A DNA stretch of 51,805 nucleotides from Bacteroidales bacterium (GCA_014800895.1 JAAVFG010000014.1:1-51805), one strand, 5' to 3'; positions 23,011 to 35,100 are shown, counted from the stretch's first letter. A program made the numbers and translations. The notes: a model not told the origin generated them from the sequence alone.

Positions 23011-23056
23011 GCCCGACTCTGTTTCGACACGGAGCCGGGCGCAACTTTTTCTCCTT
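23011..23056 (+). terminator. Terminator after the integrase
   Basis: GCCCGACTC / GAGCCGGGC form a GC-rich stem (one mismatch) ending at 23040, followed by a T-rich tract. It starts 31 bases after the integrase stop. Farther right, to 23290, the sequence is T-rich with a GAAAAATAT/ATATTTTTC hairpin and duplicated TCTACATCCATAG and AGTATATACT units; no gene is seen. Confidence 0.75.
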
Positions 23057-23296
23057 TTCTTTTTCGCGCAACTTTTTCTTTTTCTCTTTTTGCTTATGCG
23101 CGTCAGCTTTTTTTCAAAAAAATTCTTTTTCAAAAAAAATTATAAATCGTCGACGTCGGAGCGAAGCGAATTACCGACGACTTCCTTATCTACATCCATA
23201 GAAAAATATTGGTATATTTTTCTTCTACATCCATAGTATATACTCGATTTAGTATATACTTCCTAATCCATAAAGGAATATCCCGCGCGCACGCGT

Positions 23297-23373
23297 GAAG
23301 GTTTGCCTTTGGTTTACGTTTGGTTATGTTTTGGTTTCATTTTGGTTTTTGTTTGGTTTGCTTTCGGTTTTTA
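23297..23373. repeat. 11-base GGTT repeat array 1 (7 units)
   Basis: Seven consecutive 11-base units with GGTT at positions 4-7; five of them read TTTGGTTNNNN exactly (first at 23308, then 23319, 23330, 23341, 23352), one is TTCGGTTTTTA, and a weaker unit precedes. The period equals about one DNA turn, so all GGTT cores face the same side. No reading frame explains it, since 11 is not a multiple of three. Confidence 0.9.
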
Positions 23374-23593
23374 TATAAAGTCATAATATCTTGAAATATA
23401 GTACATTATAAAACAAACATTAATAAGAGGTCTTTTCTATTTAAATTGTTAATAAATTGTATAAAAGTGTTGTGAATTGTAAATGAAAAAATAAGTGTGC
23501 AGAAGTGACGTGTATGTACGATCTATTGAAGCTATAATTATGGTTCAGACTTGGTTTCAAAAATACTGATTTATACAAGCTTAAAAAATAACC

Positions 23594-23692
23594 ATAGGTT
23601 GTCAGTTGGTTTATGTTTGGTTTCGTTTTGGTTTATGTTCGGTTATGCTTTGGTTTCCGTTTGGTTTCTACTCGGTTCGTTTTAGGTTGTGA
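23594..23692. repeat. 11-base GGTT repeat array 2 (9 units)
   Basis: Nine consecutive 11-base units, GGTT always at positions 4-7; four are exact TTTGGTTNNNN (23616, 23627, 23649, 23660), the others have one or two changes outside GGTT. Same phase and orientation as array 1, 221 bases away. Two further GGTT cores 11 bases apart occur at 23802 and 23813. Confidence 0.9.
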
Positions 23693-23717
23693 AATAGGAG
23701 GTGTCGGAATAAAGTTA

Positions 23718-23747
23718 GAGCGAACGATCCTCGCGGACGGTTCGCTC
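23718..23747. terminator. Stem-loop GAGCGAAC / GTTCGCTC
   Basis: Perfect 8-pair stem with a GC-rich 14-base loop between array 2 and the terminase-like gene. It may end leftward transcription from the gene at 24312 (followed by TAACTTTATT on that strand) or rightward transcription (followed by TTGGTTTAATTATT); neither T-run is ideal. Confidence 0.4.
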
Positions 23748-23777
23748 TTGGTTTAATTATTATTATTAAAAACTGAA

Positions 23778-23801
23778 GTTGTCGTTGTCGTTGTCGTTGT
23801 C
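23778..23801. repeat. Four GTTGTC hexamers
   Basis: GTTGTC is repeated four times without gaps, leading into two more GGTT cores with 11-base spacing. Likely part of the same repeat-rich site as arrays 1 and 2. Confidence 0.75.
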
Positions 23802-23868
23802 GGTTGGTGCTCGGTTCGGACAGGGCAGCAGCGTCTAAAAGTAGATAAAATAGATGGGGTGGGCACGG

Positions 23869-24312
23869 TCAATCATCGTCCTCCTCATCATCATCGTTTT
23901 CTCCGCAGAGTTCGCGCAACCGGTCCTCAATAGTGATATTAGAGCCGTGAACGTCCATGTCAACCTCCACAGCCTTCATCTTCGGAGTATGGAACTCCAT
24001 CAGACGCAACTCGGCATTGACGCGCTCGGCAGGACTCAACGCCAACATATCGGCATCCAAATCGGACATGACGAGAGGTAGCCCGGTTGCAGGATCAGTG
24101 AGTGAAACGAGGTCTATGACGTTATACACGTTCCCTTCCTCGTCCTGCACGAGGCGTTTGCGCTGTATCTGACGCGCTCCACCTGTTACCGGGTCAGTCT
24201 GAACCCTATCCTCAAAGTATTTAAGGCTATGAGCGCGAATCAACCCTTTCAAGGGATTGTCTTTGTTGGGAGTGCCTTTTTGTCGGCCTCCGGTTTTCTT
24301 GCCTTTTGCCAT
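23869..24312 (-). CDS. Phage small-terminase-like / DNA-binding protein
   Basis: 147 residues. The N-terminus MAKGKKTGGRQKGTPNKDNP is the basic GRxKGTPNK signature seen in many phage proteins annotated as small terminase subunit or DUF5681-like. The middle carries hydrophobic and acidic segments and AERVNAELRLMEFHTPKMKA, and the last 25 residues are very acidic (ending GENDDDEEDDD). A small terminase recognises the packaging site and feeds DNA to the large subunit. The gene is leftward, unlike the rest of the phage module, and its 3' end abuts the 11-base repeat arrays. It starts divergently from 24405. Assignment depends on the N-terminal signature and location only. Confidence 0.6.
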   Translation of the reverse strand: MAKGKKTGGRQKGTPNKDNPLKGLIRAHSLKYFEDRVQTDPVTGGARQIQRKRLVQDEEGNVYNVIDLVSLTDPATGLPLVMSDLDADMLALSPAERVNAELRLMEFHTPKMKAVEVDMDVHGSNITIEDRLRELCGENDDDEEDDD

Positions 24313-24349
24313 GATAAAAAACTATGAAACAAAACTTAAAAGTCCGGGA

Positions 24350-24357
24350 CAAAGATA
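24350..24357 (-). promoter_or_regulatory. Candidate -7 element for the terminase-like gene
   Basis: Leftward TATCTTTG, 38 bases before the ATG at 24312. A small GATAC-GTCA-GTATC hairpin overlaps it. No -33 TTTG at the normal spacing was found. Confidence 0.35.
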
Positions 24358-24404
24358 CGTCAGTATCTTCGCATACTAATAATATCTTTTGAAACACGAC
24401 TATC

Positions 24405-24896
24405 ATGATAGGAAGTTTAATAGGCGCAGGTATGAGTGCTGTCGGTAATATTTTCGGGGGCATTTCAGCCAGCAAGGCTATGAAGAAAGTCAAGAAGAAT
24501 CTTGAATCGCAGAAGCAGGCTAATCAAGATTGGTATGACCGGAGATACAACGAGGACGCGACCCAACGTGCGGACGCACAACGAATACTGACCAAGACCG
24601 AGGAGATGATCAAGAACCGCAACAGGCAGGCCGCAGGGGCGCAAGCCGTCATGGGAGGCACAGAGGAGAGCGTGGCGGCAGCCAAGGCAGCCAACAATCA
24701 GGCACTCGCTGACGCAACCTCTCAGATAGCCGTCAATGCCGAAGCGCGTAAAGACCGGATAGAACAGAGCTATCAGCAGAAAGACGCGCAGTTGCAGGAT
24801 GCACTGAACAATATGGAAGTCAACAAAGCGCATGCTATCAGCAGTGCCGTGCAGGGTGTGACTCAGGCAGGAGCAGGGATAGCAGGCGCATTCTAA
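24405..24896 (+). CDS. Virion internal / ejection-like protein
   Basis: 163 residues. A glycine-rich hydrophobic N-terminus (IGSLIGAGMSAVGNIFGGIS, residues 2-21) is followed by a long charged helical region containing WYDRRYNEDATQRADAQRIL and AVMGGTEESVAAAKAANNQAL, and ends with another Ala/Gly-rich amphipathic segment (AVQGVTQAGAGIAGAF). This organisation matches short-tailed-phage internal or ejection proteins that leave the virion and insert into the cell envelope during infection. Similar proteins are common in Bacteroidales prophages. It begins the rightward virion module, with the next gene 13 bases downstream. Confidence 0.65.
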   Translation: MIGSLIGAGMSAVGNIFGGISASKAMKKVKKNLESQKQANQDWYDRRYNEDATQRADAQRILTKTEEMIKNRNRQAAGAQAVMGGTEESVAAAKAANNQALADATSQIAVNAEARKDRIEQSYQQKDAQLQDALNNMEVNKAHAISSAVQGVTQAGAGIAGAF

Positions 24897-24909
24897 TCTA
24901 TTCTCCTCT

Positions 24910-26145
24910 ATGGTAACAGGACAAAAAACTATTGGTGTAGTTCCCCCCAATCCGGGTATTGCTCCCGAGATTGAGGGCGCACCTGTATCTATGCCCGGAG
25001 GAAATGACGGCAAGTATAAGACCAAGATGACAGGCACGCCTGTAACTTTTGCTGTCGTTCCTCCTCCAGTATCTACCGACTTGAAGGGCGCACCCGGCTA
25101 TGTGGCCGTTGACCCAAGTAAGGAGACCCAAGCGCCTGCCGTGACTACCGAGGCGAAGGCTGACAGTCCCTCTAAGACCACTGACACCGATGCAGCCCAG
25201 ACAACTGACAAGATTTCCCCCGAAGAGCAGGAACGAGCCGATGCAGTCGCAGGCACTGACAGACAGATCAAGACCATTCAAGACTGGATGCAGTCGGAAC
25301 AGAATAGACCTGAGACCGAGGAACAGCGCAAAAAGCGCGAGCGCAGGGAGAAGTCAAAGAAGATTATAGCCGCCGTGAGTGACGGTATATCGGCTTTGAG
25401 CAACCTCTTCTTCACTACCCGGTATGCTCCCAATATGTACAACCACGAGAGGGGAAGCCAACTCAATGCCACGAATGAGCGCATGGAACGTCTGAAAGCC
25501 GAAAGGGAGAAGAAACGCGATGAATACCTCAACTTCTCGCTGAAACTCGGAGACCTTGAAAACAACCGCGCACGTACCCTGCGCGAGTTGGAGGCACAGC
25601 AGGAGGCGCGGAAGATGGCACGAGAGAAAGCACAGCGCGATACAGAACGGCATAAGTGGCAGGAGGCTCTTCAGCCGGATATTCAGCGTGAGCAGGCAGG
25701 AAAAGCCAACCGAGCCGAACAACAGGCTATCGCGGCCCAAGCGGAGGCGCAGTATGCACCGCAGATGCAGGAGGCTAAACTGAATACCGAGAAGGCAAGG
25801 GCAGGCGCACAGCAAGCCTCAGCTGCTGCCTCAAGAGCTTCGGCTGCCAATTCCTATGCTTCGGCACGATCACATGACCGCTCCAATAGAAAAGAGTTCT
25901 ATGGAACTGGTAAGAACGGGAAGGAATATTCATTCGCTACTGAAAAAGCGGCTATTGACTTCGAGTATAGGCAAGGTACTTATAATCCGTCTAAATGGGG
26001 TCATGACGTAATTGAAGAGACAACCGTGACAGGTCGTGAGACCTCCGCAAGAGGTAAGAAATCGACTAAGAAGAAAGTCTATCCGCAGAAAAAGCAAAGT
26101 CCTACCGCAGGAGGCGGTGGAGGTAAGAAGAGTCCCACAGCATAA
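24910..26145 (+). CDS. Coiled-coil virion-associated protein
   Basis: 411 residues. Residues 1-100 are Pro/Thr/Ala-rich and disordered (VPPNPGIAPEIEGAPVSMPG), residues about 105-300 a long Arg/Glu/Gln coiled coil (ERMERLKAEREKKRDEYLNF, EAQQEARKMAREKAQRD), then an Ala/Ser-rich part, and a basic Gly-rich C-terminus (KKSTKKKVYPQKKQ ... GGGGGKKSPTA). A short hydrophobic segment (IIAAVSDGISALSNLFFTTR, about 150-169) could interact with membrane. Together with 24405 and the giant gene it forms a tight rightward operon. It is probably an internal virion or ejection protein; there is no sequence signature that proves it. Confidence 0.6.
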   Translation: MVTGQKTIGVVPPNPGIAPEIEGAPVSMPGGNDGKYKTKMTGTPVTFAVVPPPVSTDLKGAPGYVAVDPSKETQAPAVTTEAKADSPSKTTDTDAAQTTDKISPEEQERADAVAGTDRQIKTIQDWMQSEQNRPETEEQRKKRERREKSKKIIAAVSDGISALSNLFFTTRYAPNMYNHERGSQLNATNERMERLKAEREKKRDEYLNFSLKLGDLENNRARTLRELEAQQEARKMAREKAQRDTERHKWQEALQPDIQREQAGKANRAEQQAIAAQAEAQYAPQMQEAKLNTEKARAGAQQASAAASRASAANSYASARSHDRSNRKEFYGTGKNGKEYSFATEKAAIDFEYRQGTYNPSKWGHDVIEETTVTGRETSARGKKSTKKKVYPQKKQSPTAGGGGGKKSPTA

Positions 26146-26160
26146 CATCATCAGCAATTT

Positions 26161-29100
26161 ATGGCACAAGATAAAGTCAAGTCCCTCTATGATACCTTTG
26201 TCAAGGAGGGTTACAATATGGAGAGTGAAGCGGAGTTCAGAAAGAACCTCGCTGATCCTGCTAAACGCAAGGCGGCTTATGAGGCATTGAAGAAAGACGG
26301 CTACCAAATGGAAGCCTACGATGTTTTTGAGACTAATATAGGTTACGGCAAAGCGCCGACAACCCCTCCACCTGCACCTAAGACTGCGGTTGCACCCAAA
26401 CCACAGGCACACGTTAAGACAGCATCTGCCCCGGCGGCTACCAAGCCTCAGCCTACAACCACTTCTGCCCCGGCACCTCAGGCGACAAAACCGACGCAAC
26501 CGACATGGAAACCATCGGAGCAGGACAAAATACGGATGTCGTGGGGACGCTTCAACATGCTCAACGATTTCAGAGAGCAGTCGCAGGCACGAGTGGAACA
26601 GGCGAAGCGAGCCACAATGCCGATGACAAAAGAGGGGCGCAAGAAACTTAAGTCAGGAAAGTTCCAAGCGCAGCTTGCAGGTACACTCACAAAGATGATG
26701 GGTCTGACCCCGAATGTGAGGACGGCAGAGGCCGCGACCGAAGGAGAGAGTCAGGAAGCTGCCAACAATGAACCTAAGCCGATAGAGAGCGCGCAGTCTC
26801 CGGTACCATATGGAGTGCGCTATGTCAACGGCAGGCCCGTCACGGAGTGGATGTTGCCGGACGGTTCACTTACAACAGACCTCGTGGAGGCTGACAAGGC
26901 TGAGTATGGAGCGCGTACTGTCCGACTCCGCAACCGGTTCGTTGACCGCATGAAGGAGAACGGACTTGATCCGACCAAGCAGGAGGATGTGCAGAAGCAG
27001 AGCCAAATTGACGCTGAGACCGAGGAAGCCAAGTTTATTGAGCGGACATCGGAGGATGCCAACAATGTAGTAGCGGAACTATGGCAGGAAGCAGAGGAGA
27101 AACTCAAAGCCGACAAGAACGCCAATGCAGATAAGATATATGGAGGGTCTTTCCCGGTGATGGGGCGCGAGAACAGGGTGGTGGCTACCGCGGCCAGAGA
27201 TCAGGCAGATGAAGTGAGCCACATGACGAGGTTTGACCTTGAAAAGATGATGAAGACCACATGGGTGCGTGTAGGCAACCGCGTGACCGCTCAATGCTAT
27301 AACCGACTCCGCACCCAGTATCCGCAGGCAACCGAGGAGGAATTGCAGAAGGCGGCCACGGATATGGCGCGAGGTCTGACCGACAATGCAGTCTACCAGT
27401 ATGCAGTGAAGCAGAACACTCCGAAAAGCACACTGGAGTATTTCGGGCGCAATGTCGCAGACGCAAATGTCCTCAACTCAATCAGCAAAGGTCTCGCCCG
27501 GAGCCAAGCAGGGACATCGGGAGACCTCGCAGCCTATGAGCAGGCTATGGGAGAGTATGGCAAGAACCACCGGGTGGCACAGATAGGAGGCACCGTCGCA
27601 GGCATGGCCATTGATCCGGTGACCTATATTTCGGGTGGCATGGGTTCACTCTTCGGCAAGGGCGCGATGTGGGCAGGAGGACGATTCTTAGCGAGCAGAG
27701 CCGCAGGGATGAGTACGCAGGTAGGCACACGGCTCTTCTCCTCCTCTCTTTCGGGGAGACTCCTTACTGGAGCGGCCGCAGGCGCAGGCAACTTCATGAC
27801 CTTTGAGACACTTAAAGAAGCCGAGAACCAGTTCCTGCACGGAGGACACATCAACGAGCAGGGCGAGAATGAGGGTTACTCAGCGCAGGCCCTCTTGAAG
27901 TCGGCAGGAAAAGGTTTTCTGCTCGGAGGCGTGACAGGCACAATGACACCTCTATTGGGCAACGTCACCGACAAGGCAGTGAAAGCGACCGAAAGCACGG
28001 CAGGCAAGGTTGGACTCCGGGCAACTGAACTGGGTGTGTCAACCATAGCGGAAGGCACCGTGTTTGCCTTGCCCGAATGGTATGAGAACTCAAAGCGCGA
28101 GGAGGGAGACCCCAACAAGCGCACGAACATGGATATATGGACTGACAACTTGGCTATGATGTTAGGCTTCAAAGTGAGCCACGGTATAAAGAGCGCACCG
28201 CGCGTCATTGCCAGCCTGCGCCCTATCAAACCTGCTGACGGCAGACCGCTGACGCAGGCAGAGCGGAATCACAACCGCATGAGCTTTGAGGAGCGAGTGC
28301 GCAAGGCTCTTGACCCTGCCAATCCTAATAATCTCACAAGGGTAGATGATGCAGGCAGAGTTGCGCAGGCAATGAGGTTTACGGCTGACGAGCGCGAGGA
28401 ACTGCGCCGGGCAGGATATGGGGAACTTGCAGACATATTCAGCCGAGACCGCGAGCAGACAATCTCACAGCCTAATCCGTCAGACGGAGCGATAGAACCG
28501 CTTGCTGAGCGAGTGGAAGCCGAAGAAATTAGAAACGGCAATCCTGAATTTGACGGCTATTCCGATATGGAAAAGCTCATGCAGGACGGCAGGGTCAGCC
28601 AAGCCGCACGAGCCAAGGCTTACTATGTCCTCACCGGGCGAATGCTACCGATGGGGACAGTAACAGGATGGTCAAAGGATAAAGCGGAGGACGGCAGAGT
28701 CACCATAAATGCCGTGACCGCAGACGGAGAGGTCGTAACAAGCCGGACATTCGCTAATGAGAAGGCAGCCGAGAAGGAGACCAACAATATCAGCCGACAG
28801 GCAGAACTCAACTCGGTGGACGTTGGCGAGAGATACCGCGAGGCACTTGCTGATGAAATGCTACTGGAGGAAGCCATCAGCCAAGTATCGCCGGGCGCGG
28901 ATAAGGAGACCGTGAAACGCATATACCGCGCTGTCAAGGCAGGCAACAAGGATATGACCGAGGATCAAGCAGCCTTGGCAGGATTAATTGACGAAGCCAT
29001 AGAGCGCAACAAGGATATGGCAGACCGCCACCGCCCCGAGGCGATACGTGCTGAACTGCGAGAGGAATCCGGCATTGAGGTTGACGATGCACTCCGCAAG

Positions 29101-32100
29101 ACTCCCGACAAGCGCACGGCCAAGGAGAAGGAGATTGTGCAGACCTATCTTGAACGGCTCTTCCCCGAAGAAGCGAGGGAGCGAGCCGAAGAGCCTACGC
29201 CCGAACAGCAGGAGGCGCAGGGACTCTACGAGGAGGGGAAACTTCTCTACGGACGATATGAGGAGGGAGACCCGAACGTGACGGCAGAGGTTGACGCTAT
29301 CGTGATCCGTATGCAGGAGGCAAACCAACTCTTTGAGGACACATTCGGAGCGGAGAGCGAGTATTACCGCTTCCACCTCAACGAAAATCCGTGGGAACTC
29401 ATCAACGACCCGGAACTGACAGCCGAACAGCAGGACGCAGTTCTCTATTATATCAACGCCAAGGCGGCTCTTGACGGAGTGATGGACGCATCGCACGAGG
29501 CGGCCGACCGCAAACGCGTTGACGTGGAGCGGTCAGTAGCGAAACGAACCCACAAGGAGACCGGGGCAATCACGCCTGCCACGATGAAAGTGAACGACCG
29601 ACAGGTCTATATCGTCAAGGGGGATGTGGCGATGTATCCCGATGGAAGCGGAGTTGACGCGCATAACTCATCAGAGAGTATCGTCGTGATGGACGCTGAT
29701 AGCGGAGAGTATGAGTTTACCTCTCCCGATCAGATATTCAGTGTGGGGGAGAATATAGACCCCGAAGATGAAATGCGCACCGCCCTTGAAGCGATCGAGC
29801 AGGAGCGCGATGCAATCTTCGGAGAGAATGGCGTACCACCCGCCGAAGAGCCGGAGGAGACACCTCCACCGATGGATGGCAACAATGGCGATGAAAATAT
29901 TCCAGAAAATGGCAACATTGATGCAGAAAATATTCCAACGAAAGGCAGTAATTATGCAGAAAATGTTCAGCAGATTGCCGACACCGAGAAATACGACCAA
30001 GGGTATGAGGACGGAATCACGAGCGCGCAGGAGTATTCCGATGAAAGGCTCAACGACGAGATTGAGAAACTCAGAGGCTATGGCGACACGCTGACCGACT
30101 TCGGGCGAGGAATGCTCGAAGCGATGGAGTATGCACAACAGGAAAGGGGGATGGCGGCTGAGAGCGTTCCCGAAAATAGAGAAAGCGTTCCCAATATTGG
30201 TGAAAACAGCGAAATTCCTACAGAAAATCGTGAATTAGTCACGGAAAACGTTCCCAAATCCGCAAATTCTGTAGAAAACGTACAGGAGACGGCATTGTCG
30301 CGCATACCTCTCCATGAGGAGACGGGAGAGCCGATGTTTGAAGCAGTTGAAAAAGAATTGGCCTGGGATGGACTTGTAGAGACAGTTGGCACCGACAAGG
30401 ATGCAGCCGACATAGCACTTGCCCAGATAGAGCAGGCGAACGAAGAGCTTGAAGCACTGAAGAAGAAACCTCCAACGATGAAAGCACCCAAGCTGAAAGG
30501 GACACCCATGGCCATGGCGAAAGCCAAGAAGGACGCGGAGGCGAAGTATGAGAAGGAACTTGCCGAGTACAACCAGCGACTTGCCGACACGCAGGCGAAG
30601 GCGAATGCATGGACTTCAATACTGGGAGTGCATAGAGACCGCGCGACTGAACTTCGGAGACAGCAGGAGGAGGAACGCAGACAGCGAGATGCAGAGCTGC
30701 ACGATCAGGCAGTGGCTCAGTTTGAGGAGGAACAGCGTCTGAAAGCGGAGCGCGATGCAGAGCAGGCAGCCATAGGCGCTCATGCAGTCAACCCCAAGAT
30801 AAAAGAGAAATGGGACTCTGCCAACAAGGTAGAGGGGAATCCCGATGCAATCACACTGCCGGATGGCTCAACCATCAGAGGACGCTATGTGCTGACCGAA
30901 GCAGGAGCCGCCTCAGCCAGCCATGACGTGAACAACGCCTACGAGCCGACCGAGGGTTTCCCGATTGATGCAAACGGACAGAGCGTGAACGACCGCGACT
31001 ATCTGCGCGACAAGGATGCACAGCGCATAGTGGGGCAGATAGCCGGGGCATACGATAGCCGTGCGATGCAGACTCCCGTAATTGTCAGTCAAGACGGAGT
31101 TGTGTTGTCGGGTAATAACCGTACAATGTCGGGAGACCTCGCCGCACGGCAAGGCACTGATAAGGCTTATGTTGATTACCTCCGCGAGTTCGGCGCGAAA
31201 TACGGCTTTACTCCCGAGCAGGTAAACGACATGGAGCATCCGCGCCTTGTGTTCGTGCCGGACGAGGCTCTCCCATATGACGCTTCTACCTTCTCACGCT
31301 TCAACGCGCAGGATATGAAGAGCCAAAGCAAGCCGGAGGCGGCAGTAAAACTTGGAAAGATTGTACCTGACAATGTATTCGAGAATATAGTGACCGACAT
31401 TGCCAAGTATGACCGACTCTCGGACTACTACAAGAACGAGGAGGAGACCGCACACGCACTGGGCGCACTGATGCAGGCAGGAGTGATCAACGACAAGCAA
31501 ATGCCCGAAATGCGGACAGGCACGGCATTATCCGCCGCAGGCAAGGAACTAATCGAGAACACGCTGATCGGAAAAGTCTTTCAGTCCTCTCCCGATGCAG
31601 TGCGTCAGATTATCTCCATGCCGACCCTACGCCAGCCCATAGTAATGGGATTGAACGAGATTGCCAACAACCGGACACTCGCCCGTAACGGATACGATCT
31701 GAGCGAAGAACTTTCAAGAGCGGTAGACCTCGTTACCCGAGCCAAAGCTGCAATGCCTGACGTTTACACAGAGGGGATGCCGGTGTCTCCTTTCGGACGC
31801 GAGCAGGGATTGTTTGATGATGAGTATGGGGATAGCCGGGTAACCGATGCCACAACTCTTCTGCTTGCCGACATGCTTAACAGCGGTAAGCCGGGCGAGC
31901 TGCGCAAGGTGCTTGCAACATATAATAACGAGGCTTCCCAGTCAGCAAACGGTCAGATGGATTTGTTTACAGGGAAGATACCGACAAAAGAAGAGATACT
32001 GACAAACGTAAATTCAACTTTTAATAATGGAACAGCAAAAGAGAAACAGCAGCTTGTCGATGCAGCCATCGCAGCAAGGAAGGAGCGTGCCGCAGGGATA

Positions 32101-35100
32101 CAGGAGCTTGGAGGAAGCGAGGGAGTGGAACAAGTTGAATATGCTGGCGAACGCGGTGAAGGCAGTGAGGAACGAGCCGGAGGAGAACAGACGACTGAGA
32201 CAGATCCGCTATCCGAAGAGACTCAGGTAATACATGTCGATCCTCGCCGGATGTCTGATGAGGAAAAGAGCAGACGAGGAGAAATGCTTCATAATGCGGA
32301 GGCTATTTCTGTTGAAAAAGGGATGATAACTTCGCGCGACGGTAAGAGCGGAAGAAAGGTTGCAGAAGAATGGTGGGATAACCATGTGGGCAAAGCAATA
32401 TTCTATGATACCGAGGCGGGTGAAGTCGGAATTGATAAAACGTCTGTCAAGGACTCGTTGTCTCATGGGTATAGTCAGGAGAAACTTGATGCCATAGCTT
32501 CATTGGCGGATGGTTTCCAGAACGCAACATATCTTGGCTCGATAGATGATTTCAAAAGACCGGGTGTAAAGAACCACTACTTTGCTTATCCAATTGAATA
32601 TGATGGACAAAGGAAGTATGTGTTCTGCCGAGCTATGGAAAGCAACAACAAGAATAGACTGTATGTGCATGAGGTATTTATGGAAGACACCATAAAGAGA
32701 AGCGACTCCCTTCAAACCATTGCCAGTGCGTCCAAGGACGGTGAGCTTCATGGAGGAATCGCTTTATACAAGGCTATTCTTGCGAATATCCTGGGAGCGT
32801 CTGCTAAGAACGGATCTCAGCAACGAAAAGAAAGACCTGTGCTTTGGGAGAAGGGCGCCGACTCAACTCCTGAAACTGTCGCAACTCCAACCGTTACCAC
32901 CATCAAGGCTCAACAAGGCGACGAGCACATGGGCAACACTGAAGGTCAAGGCACAGGCGAATTGAAAACTGTTGAACCTCTACCCGCAGTTGAGGCGTCT
33001 CCAGTCGCGGCAGACGTGGAAGTTCAGGAACAAGGCGACAGTCCTATGAGCGGGGATTCTTCTTCAATAGTTTCCGGTAGCAAAGGTAATACCTTGCTAT
33101 CAGAAAAACAAGGGAAGGGGACGGAAAGTTCTGATGGCTATACTATCACTCCGACACAGTATCAGAGCAAAAAGAAGAAAGAGCCTACTCCGGTGTGGGT
33201 GGTTAAATTTGACCGCGACCTGAGCTATGAGGAGAAGAAAGCGTTAGTGGCGTTTATGAAAGAACCTCTGACAGAAGGGAAAAAGACTTCTCGCGGATGG
33301 CTTGATAAAGAATCAGGACAATTCTATATGAGAAGCGAGGAAGCCGCGAAAGGACTTGCCTCAATGCTTGGCAACGAGGAGGCAGTGGCGGACGCACAGC
33401 CGCTGACAGCCGAAGAACTCCGCGAGGCAGTTACTCCTTATGATAAACCAAAGGAAAAGAAACCTGCCAAGCCGAAGAAAGCACCTATCAACCGCGTCAG
33501 CCTTGAGGATGTAATGACCGATCTTTCCGCAAAGGGAGAGACGAAGCTGAGCGACCATTCGGAGCCAGTCTCACCCGAAGAGAGAGCAGTCACACCCGAA
33601 GAGAAACCTGCCGGCGCGGTGGAGAAGGCGGCTTCGAGGGGACAATTCAAGGTGACGGACGAGATGAAGGCGCAGGAGGATGAATTGCGCAGACTTCTCG
33701 GCATAGATGATGAAGAGGGGAGCAGAGATGTATATTTCCGCGACCCGGATGAACTTACGCCGGAGGAGAAGCGCAAGGTATTCGCGATCGGAGTGAACTA
33801 TGCCTTCAACTTCCTTGACAATGGCGTGACATCATTCCCTGACTTTGCCAAGGGAGTAGTGGGGCGTCTTGGATCAAAGGTAAAGCCATTCCTGAAGTCA
33901 TGGTATGAGGGGGCGAAGCGCGTGCCCGGCTATGGAGGAGAGGGATATACTGAGACAGCCGAAGTGGACCGCTTTGACGTGGAGAACTTCGACAAGCCGA
34001 GCTATGACGCCATAAAGGATGCAGAAATGCGCGTAGCAGAGCGCAAGGCGCAGAGAGCCGCCGCACAGGCAGAGAAAGAGATTAAGGAAACCAGAAACAA
34101 ACAACGCAAGGAGAATGAGAAACAGAGAGAAGCAGATACAGTTGCTATTGCAGAAAAAGGAGAGACTGTTGCAGGCAAAGCAGAAAGTCTCGCAGAAACT
34201 TCAGGAGATGAAAGGGAGCTCAACCGAGTCTCAGAGGAGATAGACACGACCATAGAAGAGATCAACGACCAACTTGCCATTTTAGGTTACTTTGAACGGA
34301 AAGGGAATGACCCGGTTGCGATTGCAGAGCGCAAGGCGGCAGGGGCAGGAGCAGACTTGGCGGCCCGACTCGTTGAAGACTTAGGTCTTAAACTCGCCGA
34401 CCTACCCAAAGGGGTAAACGTGGTAGGTGCAGACTTTGGGGAAAAGGGAGGCTATGTAAGGATTAACCTACCTGTGCGCAATGGCTATGAGCCTATGCGA
34501 ATAGACATTCGCTTTGACCGCACAAATAACGGAAGCCTGCGCCTTACCGAGCTGATGACAACTCTAAAACGTGGTGACGAGGAATCCTACATTAAAGGTA
34601 AAGACCACAAAGTATGGCTATCTGCCCCGACGTATGGGGAACTTGTCAACACGATAAAAGAGCAGATAGGAGAATATCAGCCAAAGGAGGAATCATTTGA
34701 AGTTCCTGCTTTCTGGCATGACAAGAGTATTACAGAACTTGAAAAGAAGCTTGCCGATATTCAGCCCAAAGCGAAAAGCAAGATGGGGAAGAGTTTCGGT
34801 ATGGATAAGATTGCAGAAGGACTATCCCGGTACATTGAAAGGCGCAAAGCACAGGAAACACCCAAGGCAGAACTGCAAGAGGAAGCCTACCACGGCACCG
34901 TCACACTAAAGGATGGACGCGAAGCCGTAGTCATAGTTGCCAACCACACCGAGACTATGGGAGAGCCTGCGCGGCTGACTGACTACATAGTCGGAGTGAA
35001 AGGAGAGCCGGGGACAATCAAAATATCCCCGGAAGAGATAGCCCATGCAGGCGCACCGACAGCCGAGGACATTCCCTCCCATGCAAAGGAAGAAGAGAGC

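Noticed and set aside
22900..23236. Short rightward ORFs after the integrase
   Set aside because: They read through the terminator and a Phe/Leu-rich T-tract; composition is an artefact of the T-rich DNA.
23297..23692. CRISPR array
   Set aside because: Units are 11 bases with no unique spacers of normal size, and no cas gene is nearby.
24465..25815. Leftward ORFs of 95-190 residues opposite the virion genes
   Set aside because: Cys/Leu/Arg-rich antisense translations of coiled-coil genes; no start signals.
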